A DNA stretch of 64,000 nucleotides from Coriobacteriia bacterium (GCA_003149935.1 QAMH01000006.1:124001-188000); one strand, 5' to 3'; positions 23,013 to 32,196 are shown, numbered from the stretch's first letter. Made by a program: numbers and translations. The notes: generated from the letters alone by a model not told the origin.

Positions 23013-24418
23013 ACGACGCCGTTTCCGCACGTCACGTGCGCAGTCTCTCGCATAGCATCCTGGTGACGGTACTCGTCTTCACGCTCGTCGCCGTTCTCGC
23101 GACGGCTATCGCCTTGGTGACGATTGCGTACTTTTCCGAAGAAGAACGTTCGGAAGACCTGCTCGTCGAACAGGCGCGGTCGTGCGCCCAGGTCCTCGAT
23201 GGATATCCCGCTGATGCACGTGTTGGCGTGCTCGAGCAACAGTTTGCCGGTCCCGAGCGATTCACGCTCATCGATCCTGTCGGTGACGTCATCTTCGATA
23301 CCGCCGTCAGGGACGGTGCTCTCGAGAATCACTTCGAACGTCCTGAAATGCTCGCCGCCGAGCATGCAGGCGAGGGGGTTCTGGTGCGCCATTCGGACAC
23401 CCTGAAGAGGGATACCGTCTACGTTGCCGAGCGTCTCTCCGATGGCTACTTCGTGCGCGTGAGCGAGGAGCGCCTCTCCCTGCCGGCCTTCCTCGCTTCG
23501 ATGGCTTTGCCCGTCGGGGTGGTGCTTGTCATCGCCGTGATTCTCGTCATCATGCTCTCGCGTTTCCTCACCTCGCGCATCATGCGCCCGCTCGACGAGC
23601 TTGACGTGCATGACCCGCTCTCCGGAGATGCCTACGAGGAGATGCGTCCGCTCCTGCTGCGCATCGACGAGCAGAAGGAGCAGCTCAGACGACAGAACGA
23701 GGAGCTGAAGGAAGCGGATGGCCTGCGCCGTGAGTTTTCCGCGAACGTTTCGCACGAGATGAAGACGCCGTTGCAAGTTATCTCCGGATCGGCCGAGATG
23801 ATCGCCAGCGGATTAGTCGATCCCGATGACGTGGGAGAATTCGGACGACGCATCTATCTTGAATCGCAACGCCTACGGGCGCTCATCAACGACGTCCTCA
23901 CCCTCTCGCGTCTTGACGAGTCGTCGTTTGCAAGTGCCGAGCGTGTCCCCGTCGATATGCTCGAACTCGCGCAACGCACGTGCGAGCGCTTGCGTCCGCT
24001 TGCGCACGAGCACGGCATCGACCTCGAGTTTTCCGGTGTCGATTTACGCACCTTGGGCAATGAGGCGCTTCTCGAGCAAGCAGTTTCGAATCTTGTGGAA
24101 AACGGTATCCGCTATTCGGACGATGGGGGCACGGTCAACGTACACGTCGAAATTGACGAATCGCCCGAGGAGCCGTGCATTGCCGTGCGTGTGAGCGATG
24201 ACGGCATTGGCATTTCGGAGCAGGATCGCGAGAAGATCTTCGAGCGGTTCTACCGCACCGAGAAGAGCCGTTCGAAGGAGACGGGGGGCACGGGTCTTGG
24301 TCTTGCCATCGTGAAGCATGCCGCCCTCTATCACGGTGGGGACATAGAGGTCGAGAGCGTTTTGGGCGCGGGAAGCACCTTTACCCTGCGCTTGCCCCTG
24401 GAGTCCTTGGATCGCTAA
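23009..24418 (+). CDS. Sensor histidine kinase (PhoR-like)
   Basis: This 469-residue kinase has TM1 at about 13-38, an extracytoplasmic sensor of about 125 residues, TM2 at about 165-190, then a short HAMP-like linker, HisKA with NVSHEMKTPLQ (His249) and HATPase with the N box ENGIRYSDDG, DDGIGI and GTGLGLAIVKH. It partners the response regulator encoded just upstream with a four-base overlap. The layout matches PhoR/WalK-type kinases; the SHEMKTPL box is typical for PhoR. No PAS domain is evident, which is shorter than Bacillus PhoR. Confidence 0.9.
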   Translation: MNDAVSARHVRSLSHSILVTVLVFTLVAVLATAIALVTIAYFSEEERSEDLLVEQARSCAQVLDGYPADARVGVLEQQFAGPERFTLIDPVGDVIFDTAVRDGALENHFERPEMLAAEHAGEGVLVRHSDTLKRDTVYVAERLSDGYFVRVSEERLSLPAFLASMALPVGVVLVIAVILVIMLSRFLTSRIMRPLDELDVHDPLSGDAYEEMRPLLLRIDEQKEQLRRQNEELKEADGLRREFSANVSHEMKTPLQVISGSAEMIASGLVDPDDVGEFGRRIYLESQRLRALINDVLTLSRLDESSFASAERVPVDMLELAQRTCERLRPLAHEHGIDLEFSGVDLRTLGNEALLEQAVSNLVENGIRYSDDGGTVNVHVEIDESPEEPCIAVRVSDDGIGISEQDREKIFERFYRTEKSRSKETGGTGLGLAIVKHAALYHGGDIEVESVLGAGSTFTLRLPLESLDR

Positions 24419-24444
24419 GCGCTACGCGCTATGTGCCGCCGCTC

Positions 24445-25815
24445 TCAGTCCAGCCTGCGCAGCGTGGCGCGTGATTTGCCGGCGCGCTTGGCGACGTAGA
24501 GCGCCTCATCGGCAATCTGGTAGAGCTCGTCAAAAGTGACGGGGAAGCGCGTGGTCGCGGCCGCTCCGATGGTGATGGAAGGGTTCAGTTCATCGGGCAT
24601 GTCAGCCGGACGTTCGCGTTTCGCGTAGAGGCCTGCCGAAAGCTGGCCGAGCACGCGGCTCAGGGCGGGGTCGTTGCCCAGGCCGGCGGCGAAGATGGCG
24701 AATTCGTCACCCCCGAGGCGGGCAATGATATCGTCCTTGCGCATGCTGCGTCGGAGGAAACGCGCTATCTCCTTTAGCACGCGGTCGCCTTCGGGGTGAC
24801 CGAAGCAATCGTTGACCTGCTTGAAGTCGTCCACGTCGATGAGGAAGAGGCAGCAACCGTCCTGGCATTCCTCGCTGACGAGAGCCTGCTCGATGCGAGC
24901 CATTGCCGCGTTGCGATTGAATATGCCCGTGAGGCCATCGAGCTCGGCCATCTTGCGCAAGGACGCCTCGCGCATGACCATCGCGTGCGTGTCGAGCAAG
25001 CGTCCGACGTGGCGCACGGGCAGACCGGTCTCATCATCGAAGATCACGAAGGACTGGTAGCGGCACCAGATGGGGTTTCCCTCGGCATCGGGCAGTGATG
25101 TCTCGATGTCGATGAAGTCGCCCTTCTCGACTATCTCGCGTAGGGAATCGATGTCGTGTATCTCGAGGTCTACGTTGCAATCCTTGTCGCAGCGCTTGCG
25201 CAAGATGAGGTCGCTCGAGAGAGGAGGACGTCCGAAGCGCGTCTCGAAATCACCGAAGAGCTCACCAGATTGGTCCTGGCAATCGATATCGAACATGACG
25301 TCGCGGGAAAGCATGGTCAGCATGTCGACGCGCTCCTCGGCGCGCTCGAGCTGACGCTGGCTATTCACCTTGTCGGAGATGTCGATGATGGTGACGTAGA
25401 ACCAGGCGGTGCCGCTATCGTCGACGATGTAATGGCCGCGGTCATCGACCCAAAGCTCCGTGAAGTCGGGACGGTTGAGACGGTAGGTGACGGCGTCTCT
25501 GTCGCCTACCTTGATTTGCTCGTCGATTTCGTAGAGAACGCGTTCGCGGTCATCGGGGTGGACCATGCCGGGAAAGGTGTTGCCCGTGATGGCACAGAAC
25601 TCGTCGTAGGTCTTGCAGCCGAACATGTCCAGGACGTCATGGCTTACGTAATCGATGGTTCCCTCATTGTCTGCGCGATAGCGGAACAAGCCACCCGGAA
25701 TGCGGTCGAGAAACTCCTGCGAAACCTCGTCCTCGATGACGCATCCGTCATGGGATCCGAGCTTGCCCTCGGTAATGCGATGGAATACGGTCATGGTGGC
25801 CTCCGCTTGTGCCAT
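24445..25815 (-). CDS. PAS-GGDEF diguanylate cyclase
   Basis: This 456-residue soluble protein has a PAS fold near 30-155 (GGLFRYRADNEGTIDYVS), a second PAS-like region near 165-285, and a GGDEF domain near 290-456. The active site GGDEF is intact (ARLGGDEFAIF). An RxxD inhibitory site lies five residues before it (RKDDIIARL), so c-di-GMP feedback is expected. It should make c-di-GMP under control of its PAS sensors. It converges on the PhoR-like gene with a 26 bp gap. No EAL or HD-GYP partner is in the window. Confidence 0.88.
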   Translation of the reverse strand: MAQAEATMTVFHRITEGKLGSHDGCVIEDEVSQEFLDRIPGGLFRYRADNEGTIDYVSHDVLDMFGCKTYDEFCAITGNTFPGMVHPDDRERVLYEIDEQIKVGDRDAVTYRLNRPDFTELWVDDRGHYIVDDSGTAWFYVTIIDISDKVNSQRQLERAEERVDMLTMLSRDVMFDIDCQDQSGELFGDFETRFGRPPLSSDLILRKRCDKDCNVDLEIHDIDSLREIVEKGDFIDIETSLPDAEGNPIWCRYQSFVIFDDETGLPVRHVGRLLDTHAMVMREASLRKMAELDGLTGIFNRNAAMARIEQALVSEECQDGCCLFLIDVDDFKQVNDCFGHPEGDRVLKEIARFLRRSMRKDDIIARLGGDEFAIFAAGLGNDPALSRVLGQLSAGLYAKRERPADMPDELNPSITIGAAATTRFPVTFDELYQIADEALYVAKRAGKSRATLRRLD

Positions 25816-26007
25816 TTATGTCTACGATCACACATACTACTACTTTGATATGCGCAGGACGGGGAACTCGGAACGATTGACTGGAAAATGTCATTGCAAA
25901 GCGCAGGGGGATGTGCACGCTCTCGGCTGTCGAGCTGTCCGCATGATTCGAGACGTGTGCTTTCGGTGCATGCCGCATTTCATCTCTGTGGATACATCGG
26001 ACGAGAG

Positions 26008-26077
26008 TATAATCACCTTCAAGATCAAGCGGCTTCCAAGCGGGGTCGTTTTCATGAACCAAGTGCATGCGCACTTG
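26008..26077 (+). promoter_or_regulatory. Promoter and dyad upstream of the aldehyde dehydrogenase
   Basis: TATAAT at 26008-26013 is a consensus -10. Downstream, CAAGTGC-ATGC-GCACTTG (26060-26077) is a perfect 7 bp dyad in the leader, a possible operator or short hairpin before the AAAGGAGG ribosome site. The rest of 25816-26007 shows nothing else. Confidence 0.45.
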
Positions 26078-26102
26078 CATTCAAGTCAAAAGGAGGATTT
26101 GA

Positions 26103-27557
26103 ATGAAAGAAGTCCAGCTTTTCATCAACGGCGAGTTCCTCGACAACGGCGATCGCGAGATGCGCGATAACGTCAATCCGGCAACCGAGGAGGTCATCTC
26201 GCGTTTCCCCATGGCCACCGAGGCCGACGTAGAGGCGGCTGTCGATGCCGCCTATGAGGCGCAGAAGTCGTGGGAGAAGGTTCCCGCCATCGAGCGCGCC
26301 AATTACCTGATGGAGCTCGTCGAGCTTCTCAAGGAAAACCAGGAGCTCCTGGCCCGCACCACATCCGAGGAAATGGGCAAGCCGCTCGCGCAGGCCATGG
26401 ACGAGGCCGGCTGGCTGCCCGCTTACGTGCAGTACATGGCCGCCCAGGCACGTCACCTCAAGGGCCAGATCATCCCGTCTGATCGCCCCAACGAGAACAT
26501 CTTCCTCTACAAGATGCCCATTGGCGTTGCCGGCCAGATCATGCCGTGGAACTTCCCGCTGTTCCTCATCGGCCGCAAGGTCGCCCCGGCGCTCATCGCC
26601 GGTTGCACCGTCGTGCTCAAGGCATCATCGGATTGCCCCAACGGCGCGTACGAGTTTGCCAAGATCGTCGAGAAGTCGTCCCTCCCCAAGGGCGTCATCA
26701 ACGTCATCACCGGATCGGGTGCGCTCACGGGCAACGCGCTTGCCTCCAATCCCAAGATTTCCATCGTCACCATCACCGGTTCGACGGAGGTCGGCAAGAA
26801 GATCATGAAGGCCGCAGCCGATAACGTCACCAAGGTCTCGCTCGAGCTGGGCGGCAAGGCGCCGGTCATCGTCATGAACGACTGCAAGCTCGACGAGACG
26901 GTCGATTACGTCGTCGCCTCACGCGTCATCAACACCGGCCAGGTGTGCAATGCCGCCGAGCGCGTCTACGTGCAGGAGGGCATCGCCGAGGAGTTCACGA
27001 AGAAGGTCATCGAGAAGATGAAGACCCTGACCTACGGACCGGCGCTCGCCGGCACCTTCGACATGGGCTCCATGGTCAACAAGGCCCAGCAGGAGCACGT
27101 CGACGAGATGGTGCAGTCCGCCATCGCCGAGGGTGCCACGGTCGCCTGCGGTGGCCACAAGGTCCAGGTCGATGGCAAGGGTTGGTTCTACGAACCCACC
27201 GTCATCACTGGTTGCACGCATGACATGCGCATCATGCGCGACGAGATTTTCGGGCCCGTGCTGCCCATCACCACGTTCAAGACGCTCGACGAGGCCATCG
27301 AGATGGCAAACGACAGCGTCTACGGCTTGACGAGCTCCATCTACACGACCGACTACGATACGGTCATGCGTGCCATGAACGAGATCAAGTTCGGCGAGAC
27401 CTACGTCAACCGCGAGCACTTCGAGGCGTTCCAGGGCTTCCACCAGGGCGTGCGCCAGTCGGGCATCGGCGGCGAGGACGGCGAGCTTGGCGTCGAGGAG
27501 TACCTCGAGACGCATGTCTGCTACGTCGACTGGGATACCAGCCGCAACAAGGCGTAA
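26103..27557 (+). CDS. aldA: NAD-dependent aldehyde dehydrogenase (AldA-like)
   Basis: This 484-residue cytosolic enzyme oxidises an aldehyde to the acid with NAD(P). The ALDH marks are all seen: PWNFPLFLIGRKVAPAL, TGSTEVGKKI, catalytic base Glu248 (LELGGKAP) and nucleophile Cys282 (NTGQVCNAAERV). The closest match from memory is E. coli AldA (lactaldehyde/glycolaldehyde dehydrogenase), shared through NPATE.VISR, SDRP.ENI and FGETY.NRE.FEA.QGFH. A strong AAAGGAGG site precedes ATG 26103. It is transcribed alone, with its own promoter and terminator. Lactaldehyde from fucose or rhamnose would be a reasonable substrate, but this is unproven. Confidence 0.88.
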   Translation: MKEVQLFINGEFLDNGDREMRDNVNPATEEVISRFPMATEADVEAAVDAAYEAQKSWEKVPAIERANYLMELVELLKENQELLARTTSEEMGKPLAQAMDEAGWLPAYVQYMAAQARHLKGQIIPSDRPNENIFLYKMPIGVAGQIMPWNFPLFLIGRKVAPALIAGCTVVLKASSDCPNGAYEFAKIVEKSSLPKGVINVITGSGALTGNALASNPKISIVTITGSTEVGKKIMKAAADNVTKVSLELGGKAPVIVMNDCKLDETVDYVVASRVINTGQVCNAAERVYVQEGIAEEFTKKVIEKMKTLTYGPALAGTFDMGSMVNKAQQEHVDEMVQSAIAEGATVACGGHKVQVDGKGWFYEPTVITGCTHDMRIMRDEIFGPVLPITTFKTLDEAIEMANDSVYGLTSSIYTTDYDTVMRAMNEIKFGETYVNREHFEAFQGFHQGVRQSGIGGEDGELGVEEYLETHVCYVDWDTSRNKA

Positions 27558-27582
27558 GCGTCACGCGACACAAGGCTACGAA

Positions 27583-27616
27583 AGGGGAGCGTCCTGCGGG
27601 GCGCTTCCTTTTTTTT
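27583..27616 (+). terminator. Terminator of the aldehyde dehydrogenase gene
   Basis: A GC-rich stem (AGGGGAGCG with CGCTTCCTT, including G-U pairs) is followed by a run of eight or more T residues at 27609-27616. Confidence 0.8.
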
Positions 27617-27630
27617 CTCGTTTTCTTCTG

Positions 27631-27668
27631 TTGACGCAGACACGCATATTGTGCAATATATATATTGC
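27631..27668 (+). promoter_or_regulatory. Promoter overlapped by palindromic operators
   Basis: TTGACG at 27631 is followed after about 18 bp by AATATA. A perfect 16 bp palindrome GCAATATATATATTGC (27653-27668) covers the -10, and ATATTG-TG-CAATAT (27646-27659) overlaps it. It is probably the autoregulatory operator of the XRE gene that follows. Confidence 0.6.
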
Positions 27669-27715
27669 ATGTACGATATATATTACATTAACGAAGACAA
27701 AGCGAAGGAATCCCA

Positions 27716-27925
27716 TTGGAAGGCGAGAAGAACGAGCGCATGCGGGCGGCACGTACTGACCGCGGCCTTTCGCAACAAGAACTTGCGGATGCGGTCGGCG
27801 CAACGCGTCAGACCATCGGGCTGATCGAGGCTGGCCGCTACAACCCGAGCCTCAAGCTCTGCACGGCCATATGCAAAACGCTCGGCAAGACGCTGGATGA
27901 CCTGTTTTGGAAAGCGGGGGAGTGA
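27716..27925 (+). CDS. XRE-family transcriptional regulator
   Basis: This 69-residue protein is almost entirely one helix-turn-helix (GLSQQELADAVGATRQTIGLIEAGRYNPSLKL) followed by the KTLDDLFW tail typical of the small YozG/ImmR-like group. TTG at 27716 is chosen for the AAGGA six bases upstream; an ATG at 27739 would remove the first eight residues. The gene lies two bases before a membrane-protein gene, a common pairing in which the HTH represses the operon. The palindromes at 27646-27668 fit as its operator. Confidence 0.88.
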   Translation: MEGEKNERMRAARTDRGLSQQELADAVGATRQTIGLIEAGRYNPSLKLCTAICKTLGKTLDDLFWKAGE

Positions 27926-27927
27926 CA

Positions 27928-28491
27928 ATGTACCTGATTCGCAAGTGGAACGAATACATGGGCCCGAAGGACGAGCGCCTCGAGGCCGAGGAAAACAAGT
28001 CGATGAAGGTGGCGTCCTACATCCTGCTCATTGGGTCAGTGGTGAGCCTGTACTATTGGATCATGGTCAACCAAGTTGCCTCGACCACCGATCATCCCGT
28101 GCTCACGCCCCTCGGGCAGTCCGTGGTTCCCGTTGACTTTCTGCTGATCGTGACAATTCTGGCCGCAGGTCTTGCCTCCGTGGGCATGCAGATGCGGGGT
28201 GGAGCGTTCTCCAGCTATAAGCGTTATGCCGAAGTAGATCACATGCCCTGGGACTATGTCGCCATCTTCGCTTTGTTTTGCGGGGCGGGCCTCGGCGTTT
28301 TGACCTGTGGGATGCGCATTCTGGCGGAAATCCAGATTGTCGGTATCGAAAGCGTCGCATGGGGCGGGGATCTTGCCATCGGCGTGGTGTTCTTCGGCAT
28401 GGGATTCGTGCTCGGGTTTGGTGCCATGGCACTTCTTATCCATGATGCAATCAAGCGCCGCCGCGAGCTCGAACGCGAACTGTGGGAGTAA
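27928..28491 (+). CDS. Four-span membrane protein partner of XRE regulator
   Basis: This 187-residue protein has four predicted membrane segments (about 30-50, 68-88, 108-130 and 145-168) and a charged C-terminal KRRRELERELWE. A GGGGGAG site precedes ATG 27928, and the stop of the XRE gene is two bases upstream. The layout, a short cytosolic head with MGPKDERLEAEENKS and then four helices, matches the DUF-type proteins that accompany small XRE regulators in Firmicutes and Actinobacteria. Their role is unknown; membrane stress sensing is one idea. Confidence 0.7.
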   Translation: MYLIRKWNEYMGPKDERLEAEENKSMKVASYILLIGSVVSLYYWIMVNQVASTTDHPVLTPLGQSVVPVDFLLIVTILAAGLASVGMQMRGGAFSSYKRYAEVDHMPWDYVAIFALFCGAGLGVLTCGMRILAEIQIVGIESVAWGGDLAIGVVFFGMGFVLGFGAMALLIHDAIKRRRELERELWE

Positions 28492-28651
28492 CGCTCGGGG
28501 ACGGTTTGCAATCGAATGCCGAGCGAGAGACAAATCGTTTGCATGTCCGATTCCAGCCAATTCTTTTGCTTCGTTGTGGCTATTCTGGTCTGGCAAATGA
28601 ATCCGCAAGGCAAATGTTCGACGAGCGAGGATATAAGGAAAGCGAGGTAAC

Positions 28652-30163
28652 TTGAACTCCATTCTCTCAGATATGGCGACGGGCGAGGACCTGAACGCCT
28701 CGGAAAAACGAAGAAGGACGCTTTACAAGGCGTTCGAATCCGGTGACACGCGATTCGACGGACAGGTTTTCGTGGGGGTTTCGTCTACGGGAATCTACTG
28801 CCGAACGGTATGCAAGGCGAAGATGCCCAAATACGAGAACTGCCTCTTCTTTCGTACGGCGGCCGAAGCCGAGGCGGCCGGCTTTCGCCCCTGCATGACT
28901 TGCCGTCCAGAGCTTGCCCCGGGACTATCGCTCGTGGATGCTGGGTCCAATCTTGCGAGAAGAGCCGCGCAGATGTTGCAGGCAAGATGCGCATCTTCGA
29001 CGAGTGTCGAGTCAATTGCCGCCAAACTCGGTTATACGGACAGACACCTCAGGCGTGCGTTCGAAGCTGAATATGGGGTGACACCTGCGCAATATCTTAG
29101 AACCTGCAGGCTCCTTTTGGCGAAGTCCCTGCTTACCGACACCGACCTTCCTGTTTCGCGTGTGGCAAAGGCATCTGGTTTCGGTAGCGTGCGGCGCTTC
29201 AACGATGCATTCAAGGAGCACTACCGGCTCACTCCAAGTGATTTGCGCAAGAGACAGGGTAAGACGGTCATTCGGGTCGGAACGATCGCTTTGCACCTAA
29301 GCTATCGGCCGCCATATCGGTTCTCGGAGCTGCTCGCGTTCTTCCGGGACCGCGCGCTCGCGCATGTCGAGCTGGTCGACGACACCTCGTACACGCGCGC
29401 GGTCCGGCTCGAGGATCGCGACGGGAACATCACATGTGGGTGGGTGCGCGTCGAGGATGACCCCGCCAACAATCAACTCGTCGTCACGATGTCCGATGAG
29501 CTTGTCCCCGTGGTTTCCGAGGTGATCGCTCGCGTGCGGCGCATGTTCGACGTAGACAGCGACCCCGTGGCGATCTCGCGGGCCCTTTCCCCGCTCGAGA
29601 AAGCCGTTCCCGACGTGCATATCGACGGAATCCGGGTGCCCGGTTGCTTCGACACGTTCGAGATAGCCTGTCGTGCCGTGATCGGGCAGCAGATCAGCGT
29701 GAAGGCGGCCAACAAGCTTGCGGGGCGCATAGCCGAACGCTACGGCGAGAAGGTCGAGACCGGCATCGAGGGACTCGACAGGGCGTGGCCTTCTGCCGCA
29801 GCCGTGCGTTCGCTCGCGAACGTCGAGGATGCCTTCGGGGAGCTTGGCCTCATAAAGACGCGCTCGCGTGCCATCGACGCGATCGCGGCGCTCATCGACG
29901 AGGGCGCGCTCGACCTAGATACTGGCGCTGTGGCGGAAGTGCAGATGGAAGCTCTCCTGCAAGTACGGGGAATCGGCCCGTGGTCCGCCAACTACATCGC
30001 CATGCGCACGTTGAGTTACCCTGACGCGTTTCTCGAAACCGATGCGGGTGTCGCCCATGCGCTGCCCGAACTCACGCCGAAGGAACGGCTCGCGCTGGTC
30101 GAGGATTGTCGTCCGTGGCGCAGCTACGCGGTGCTGGCGCTCTGGGATTCCCTTTCAGAATAA
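28652..30163 (+). CDS. Ada-AlkA fusion: methyl-sensing activator and DNA glycosylase
   Basis: This 503-residue protein has three parts. Residues 15-95 are an Ada zinc domain with YCRTVCKAKMPKYENC and CMTCRPE, whose Cys near 50 accepts methyl from DNA phosphotriesters. Residues 100-200 are an AraC-type double HTH (TDRHLRRAFEAEYGVTPAQY, SGFGSVRRFNDAFKEHY). Residues 215-503 are AlkA, with the helix-hairpin-helix VRGIGPWSANYIAMRTL and a downstream catalytic Asp. It both senses and repairs alkylation. TTG 28652 is used because GAGG lies four bases upstream. An O6-alkylguanine transferase gene follows after 17 bp, completing the adaptive response. Confidence 0.88.
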   Translation: MNSILSDMATGEDLNASEKRRRTLYKAFESGDTRFDGQVFVGVSSTGIYCRTVCKAKMPKYENCLFFRTAAEAEAAGFRPCMTCRPELAPGLSLVDAGSNLARRAAQMLQARCASSTSVESIAAKLGYTDRHLRRAFEAEYGVTPAQYLRTCRLLLAKSLLTDTDLPVSRVAKASGFGSVRRFNDAFKEHYRLTPSDLRKRQGKTVIRVGTIALHLSYRPPYRFSELLAFFRDRALAHVELVDDTSYTRAVRLEDRDGNITCGWVRVEDDPANNQLVVTMSDELVPVVSEVIARVRRMFDVDSDPVAISRALSPLEKAVPDVHIDGIRVPGCFDTFEIACRAVIGQQISVKAANKLAGRIAERYGEKVETGIEGLDRAWPSAAAVRSLANVEDAFGELGLIKTRSRAIDAIAALIDEGALDLDTGAVAEVQMEALLQVRGIGPWSANYIAMRTLSYPDAFLETDAGVAHALPELTPKERLALVEDCRPWRSYAVLALWDSLSE

Positions 30164-30180
30164 CGGCCAAGGAGGCATGC

Positions 30181-30714
30181 ATGTTCTATTGCAGCGAATA
30201 CGAATCGCCCGTGGGCACGCTCACGATCGCAAGTGATGGACAGGCCGTCTGCGGCCTGTGGCTCGATGGGCAGAAGTACCATGGCGGCACGATTCCCGAG
30301 GAGATGATTCCCAACGACGACGCAGGTGGCTTCGCTCAGCTGCGGGCGTGGCTCGACGCCTACTTCGCGGGTGACCCGCAACCTATTGGCAACGTACCGC
30401 TAGCTCCCAGGGGAAGCGAGTTCCAGCAAGCCGTATGGGAAAAGCTTGTCGCGATTCCATACGCTGAGCTCACGACATACGGCGAAATCGCATCCGAGCT
30501 CAAGCGCGAGCGGGGAAAGGCATCGGCACTGGCAGTGGGCGGTGCGGTCGGGCACAACCCCATCTCCATCATCATTCCGTGCCATAGGGTCGTTGGCTCG
30601 GACGGAAGCCTGACTGGCTACGCGGGTGGCATCGAGCGCAAGCTCTGGCTGCTGGAGCACGAGGGCGTGGACACGAGCAAGCTCTACGTTCCCAAGCGCG
30701 GCACGGCACTGTAG
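30181..30714 (+). CDS. ogt: Methylated-DNA-protein cysteine methyltransferase
   Basis: This 177-residue protein has the active site IPCHRVV with acceptor Cys134. The DNA-binding helix (YAELTTYGEIASEL) and the N-terminal RNase H-like cap region are normal for Ogt. It removes alkyl groups from O6 of guanine in a one-turnover reaction. AAGGAGG lies five bases before ATG 30181. It sits 17 bp behind the Ada-AlkA gene, so both are probably induced by alkylation damage. There is no Ada N-domain here, because that part is fused to AlkA. Confidence 0.92.
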   Translation: MFYCSEYESPVGTLTIASDGQAVCGLWLDGQKYHGGTIPEEMIPNDDAGGFAQLRAWLDAYFAGDPQPIGNVPLAPRGSEFQQAVWEKLVAIPYAELTTYGEIASELKRERGKASALAVGGAVGHNPISIIIPCHRVVGSDGSLTGYAGGIERKLWLLEHEGVDTSKLYVPKRGTAL

Positions 30715-30777
30715 CAAGCGACGAGCATGACGTGATGCTCTATCATGATGCGCTGAGCGATCTCGAAGGAAGCGCCT

Positions 30778-32061
30778 ATGCCGGATAACCCCATACACCA
30801 TGACGATGCACAAGCCGTGAGCGCCGCCGGATTGCCGCTGCAGAAGAACTGGCTCTCCATCATCGCCTTCATCTGGGCCGGCCAGGCCGTCTCCATGATC
30901 ACGAGCTACGCCGCTGGTTATGCGGTGGTGTGGTACGTGACCGAGTCCACGGGCAGTGCGCTCGTGCTCTCGGTCATGACCATCGCCGTGATGTTGCCCG
31001 TCGGCCTCATCTCTCCCTTCGGCGGCATCGTGGCCGACAAGTACAACCGCAAGCTCATCATGATCGTGGCCGATGGCGCCATCGGTGTCGTCTCGCTCGT
31101 CGCCGGTTTCCTCATCTTGGCCGGTGACGTCTCCATCGTCTTGCTCATGGTGGTGTGCATCGCGCGTGCCGTGGGCCAGGCGTTTCACAGTCCCGCCATG
31201 ATGGCGACGATGCCCATGCTCGTGCCCGACAAGCACCTGCTGCGCATCAACACACTCGACCAGCTCCTGGGTTCCGTGGCGGCGATCGGGGCACCTGCCT
31301 TCGGCATCTTCCTCTACACGACGCTCGGGTTCTCCTCGGTCATGTTCCTCGACTTCGCGGGTGCGTGCGTGGCGATCCTCGGCCTGGCGCTCGCGAAGGT
31401 TCCCACGGTGGTTGATCCGACTGCCTCGGAGCAGCACGTACTGGCAAACCTGCGCGACGGCTGGCGTGCCGTCGCGAAGACGCGCGGCATCGTGCTCCTC
31501 TGGGTCATGGTGACCGTTGGCATGATGATCTTCAGCCCGCTCTCGGCCGTGTTCCCGCTCATGACCTTCGACCACTTCGGCGGCGACGGCTACATGGCCT
31601 CCATCGTCGAGGCCGCCTTCGGTGTCGGGATGCTCGTCGGCTCGGGCGTTCTCATCGCATGGGGCGGCGGCAAGCGCCTCGCGCTGCTCATCGCGGTGGC
31701 TGCCGTCATAGTGGGCGCGACGACCGCGGCCTGCGGGCTCTTGCCTCCCGATGCCTTCGTGGCGTTCGTCGTGCTCGTCGCCGTGATGGCCGTGGCATGC
31801 TCGTGGTTCAACGGGCCGACCATGACGCTCACGCAGCGGCATGTGCCCGACGAGAAGATGGGTCGCGCGATGGGACTGCTGAGCGCCGTCATGGGGCTCG
31901 CATCGCCCGTGGGCGTTGCCATCGGTGGTGTGCTGGCAGAGCTCATCGGCATCGCGCCGTTCTTCCTCGTGGATGGCCTGGCATGCCTGGCGCTGGGGCT
32001 CGTCGCCTATGTGCCGCGCTCGATCCGTGCGCTGGACAGCAAGCAGCCACCTTCGCCGTGA
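30778..32061 (+). CDS. MFS transporter (macrolide-efflux-like)
   Basis: This 427-residue protein has 12 predicted membrane segments. The first half carries the MFS loop GGIVADKYNRKLIMI and the Mef/TetV-like phrase RAVGQAFHSPAMMATMPMLV, which puts it in the MFS_3 efflux group. The second half includes GPTMTLTQRHVPDEKMGRAM. Such proteins export drugs with proton antiport; the real substrate is unknown. GAAGGAA precedes ATG 30778. It stands alone, with a terminator 28 bp past the stop. Confidence 0.85.
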   Translation: MPDNPIHHDDAQAVSAAGLPLQKNWLSIIAFIWAGQAVSMITSYAAGYAVVWYVTESTGSALVLSVMTIAVMLPVGLISPFGGIVADKYNRKLIMIVADGAIGVVSLVAGFLILAGDVSIVLLMVVCIARAVGQAFHSPAMMATMPMLVPDKHLLRINTLDQLLGSVAAIGAPAFGIFLYTTLGFSSVMFLDFAGACVAILGLALAKVPTVVDPTASEQHVLANLRDGWRAVAKTRGIVLLWVMVTVGMMIFSPLSAVFPLMTFDHFGGDGYMASIVEAAFGVGMLVGSGVLIAWGGGKRLALLIAVAAVIVGATTAACGLLPPDAFVAFVVLVAVMAVACSWFNGPTMTLTQRHVPDEKMGRAMGLLSAVMGLASPVGVAIGGVLAELIGIAPFFLVDGLACLALGLVAYVPRSIRALDSKQPPSP

Positions 32062-32089
32062 GCGCATGTGTACACTCCCAGTTCAAGGA

Positions 32090-32118
32090 CCCTGTCAAAG
32101 ACTTTTGACAGGGCTTTT
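32090..32118 (+). terminator. Terminator of the MFS gene
   Basis: CCCTGTCAAA (32090-32099) and TTTGACAGGG (32104-32113) form a perfect 10 bp stem with a four-base loop, followed by CTTTTCC. Confidence 0.8.
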
Positions 32119-32196
32119 CCGTCGAGGTGCGCGTGTCTGGTCGCATCCCGGTGCTAGGATTCCCTCGCTTCGCACAACCGAGAGAAAGAAGGTACC

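Noticed and set aside
30400..32067. A 555-codon minus-strand frame opposite ogt and the MFS gene
   Set aside because: Rich in His, Asp, Arg and Glu and without domains; both genes on the other strand have intact motifs and ribosome sites.
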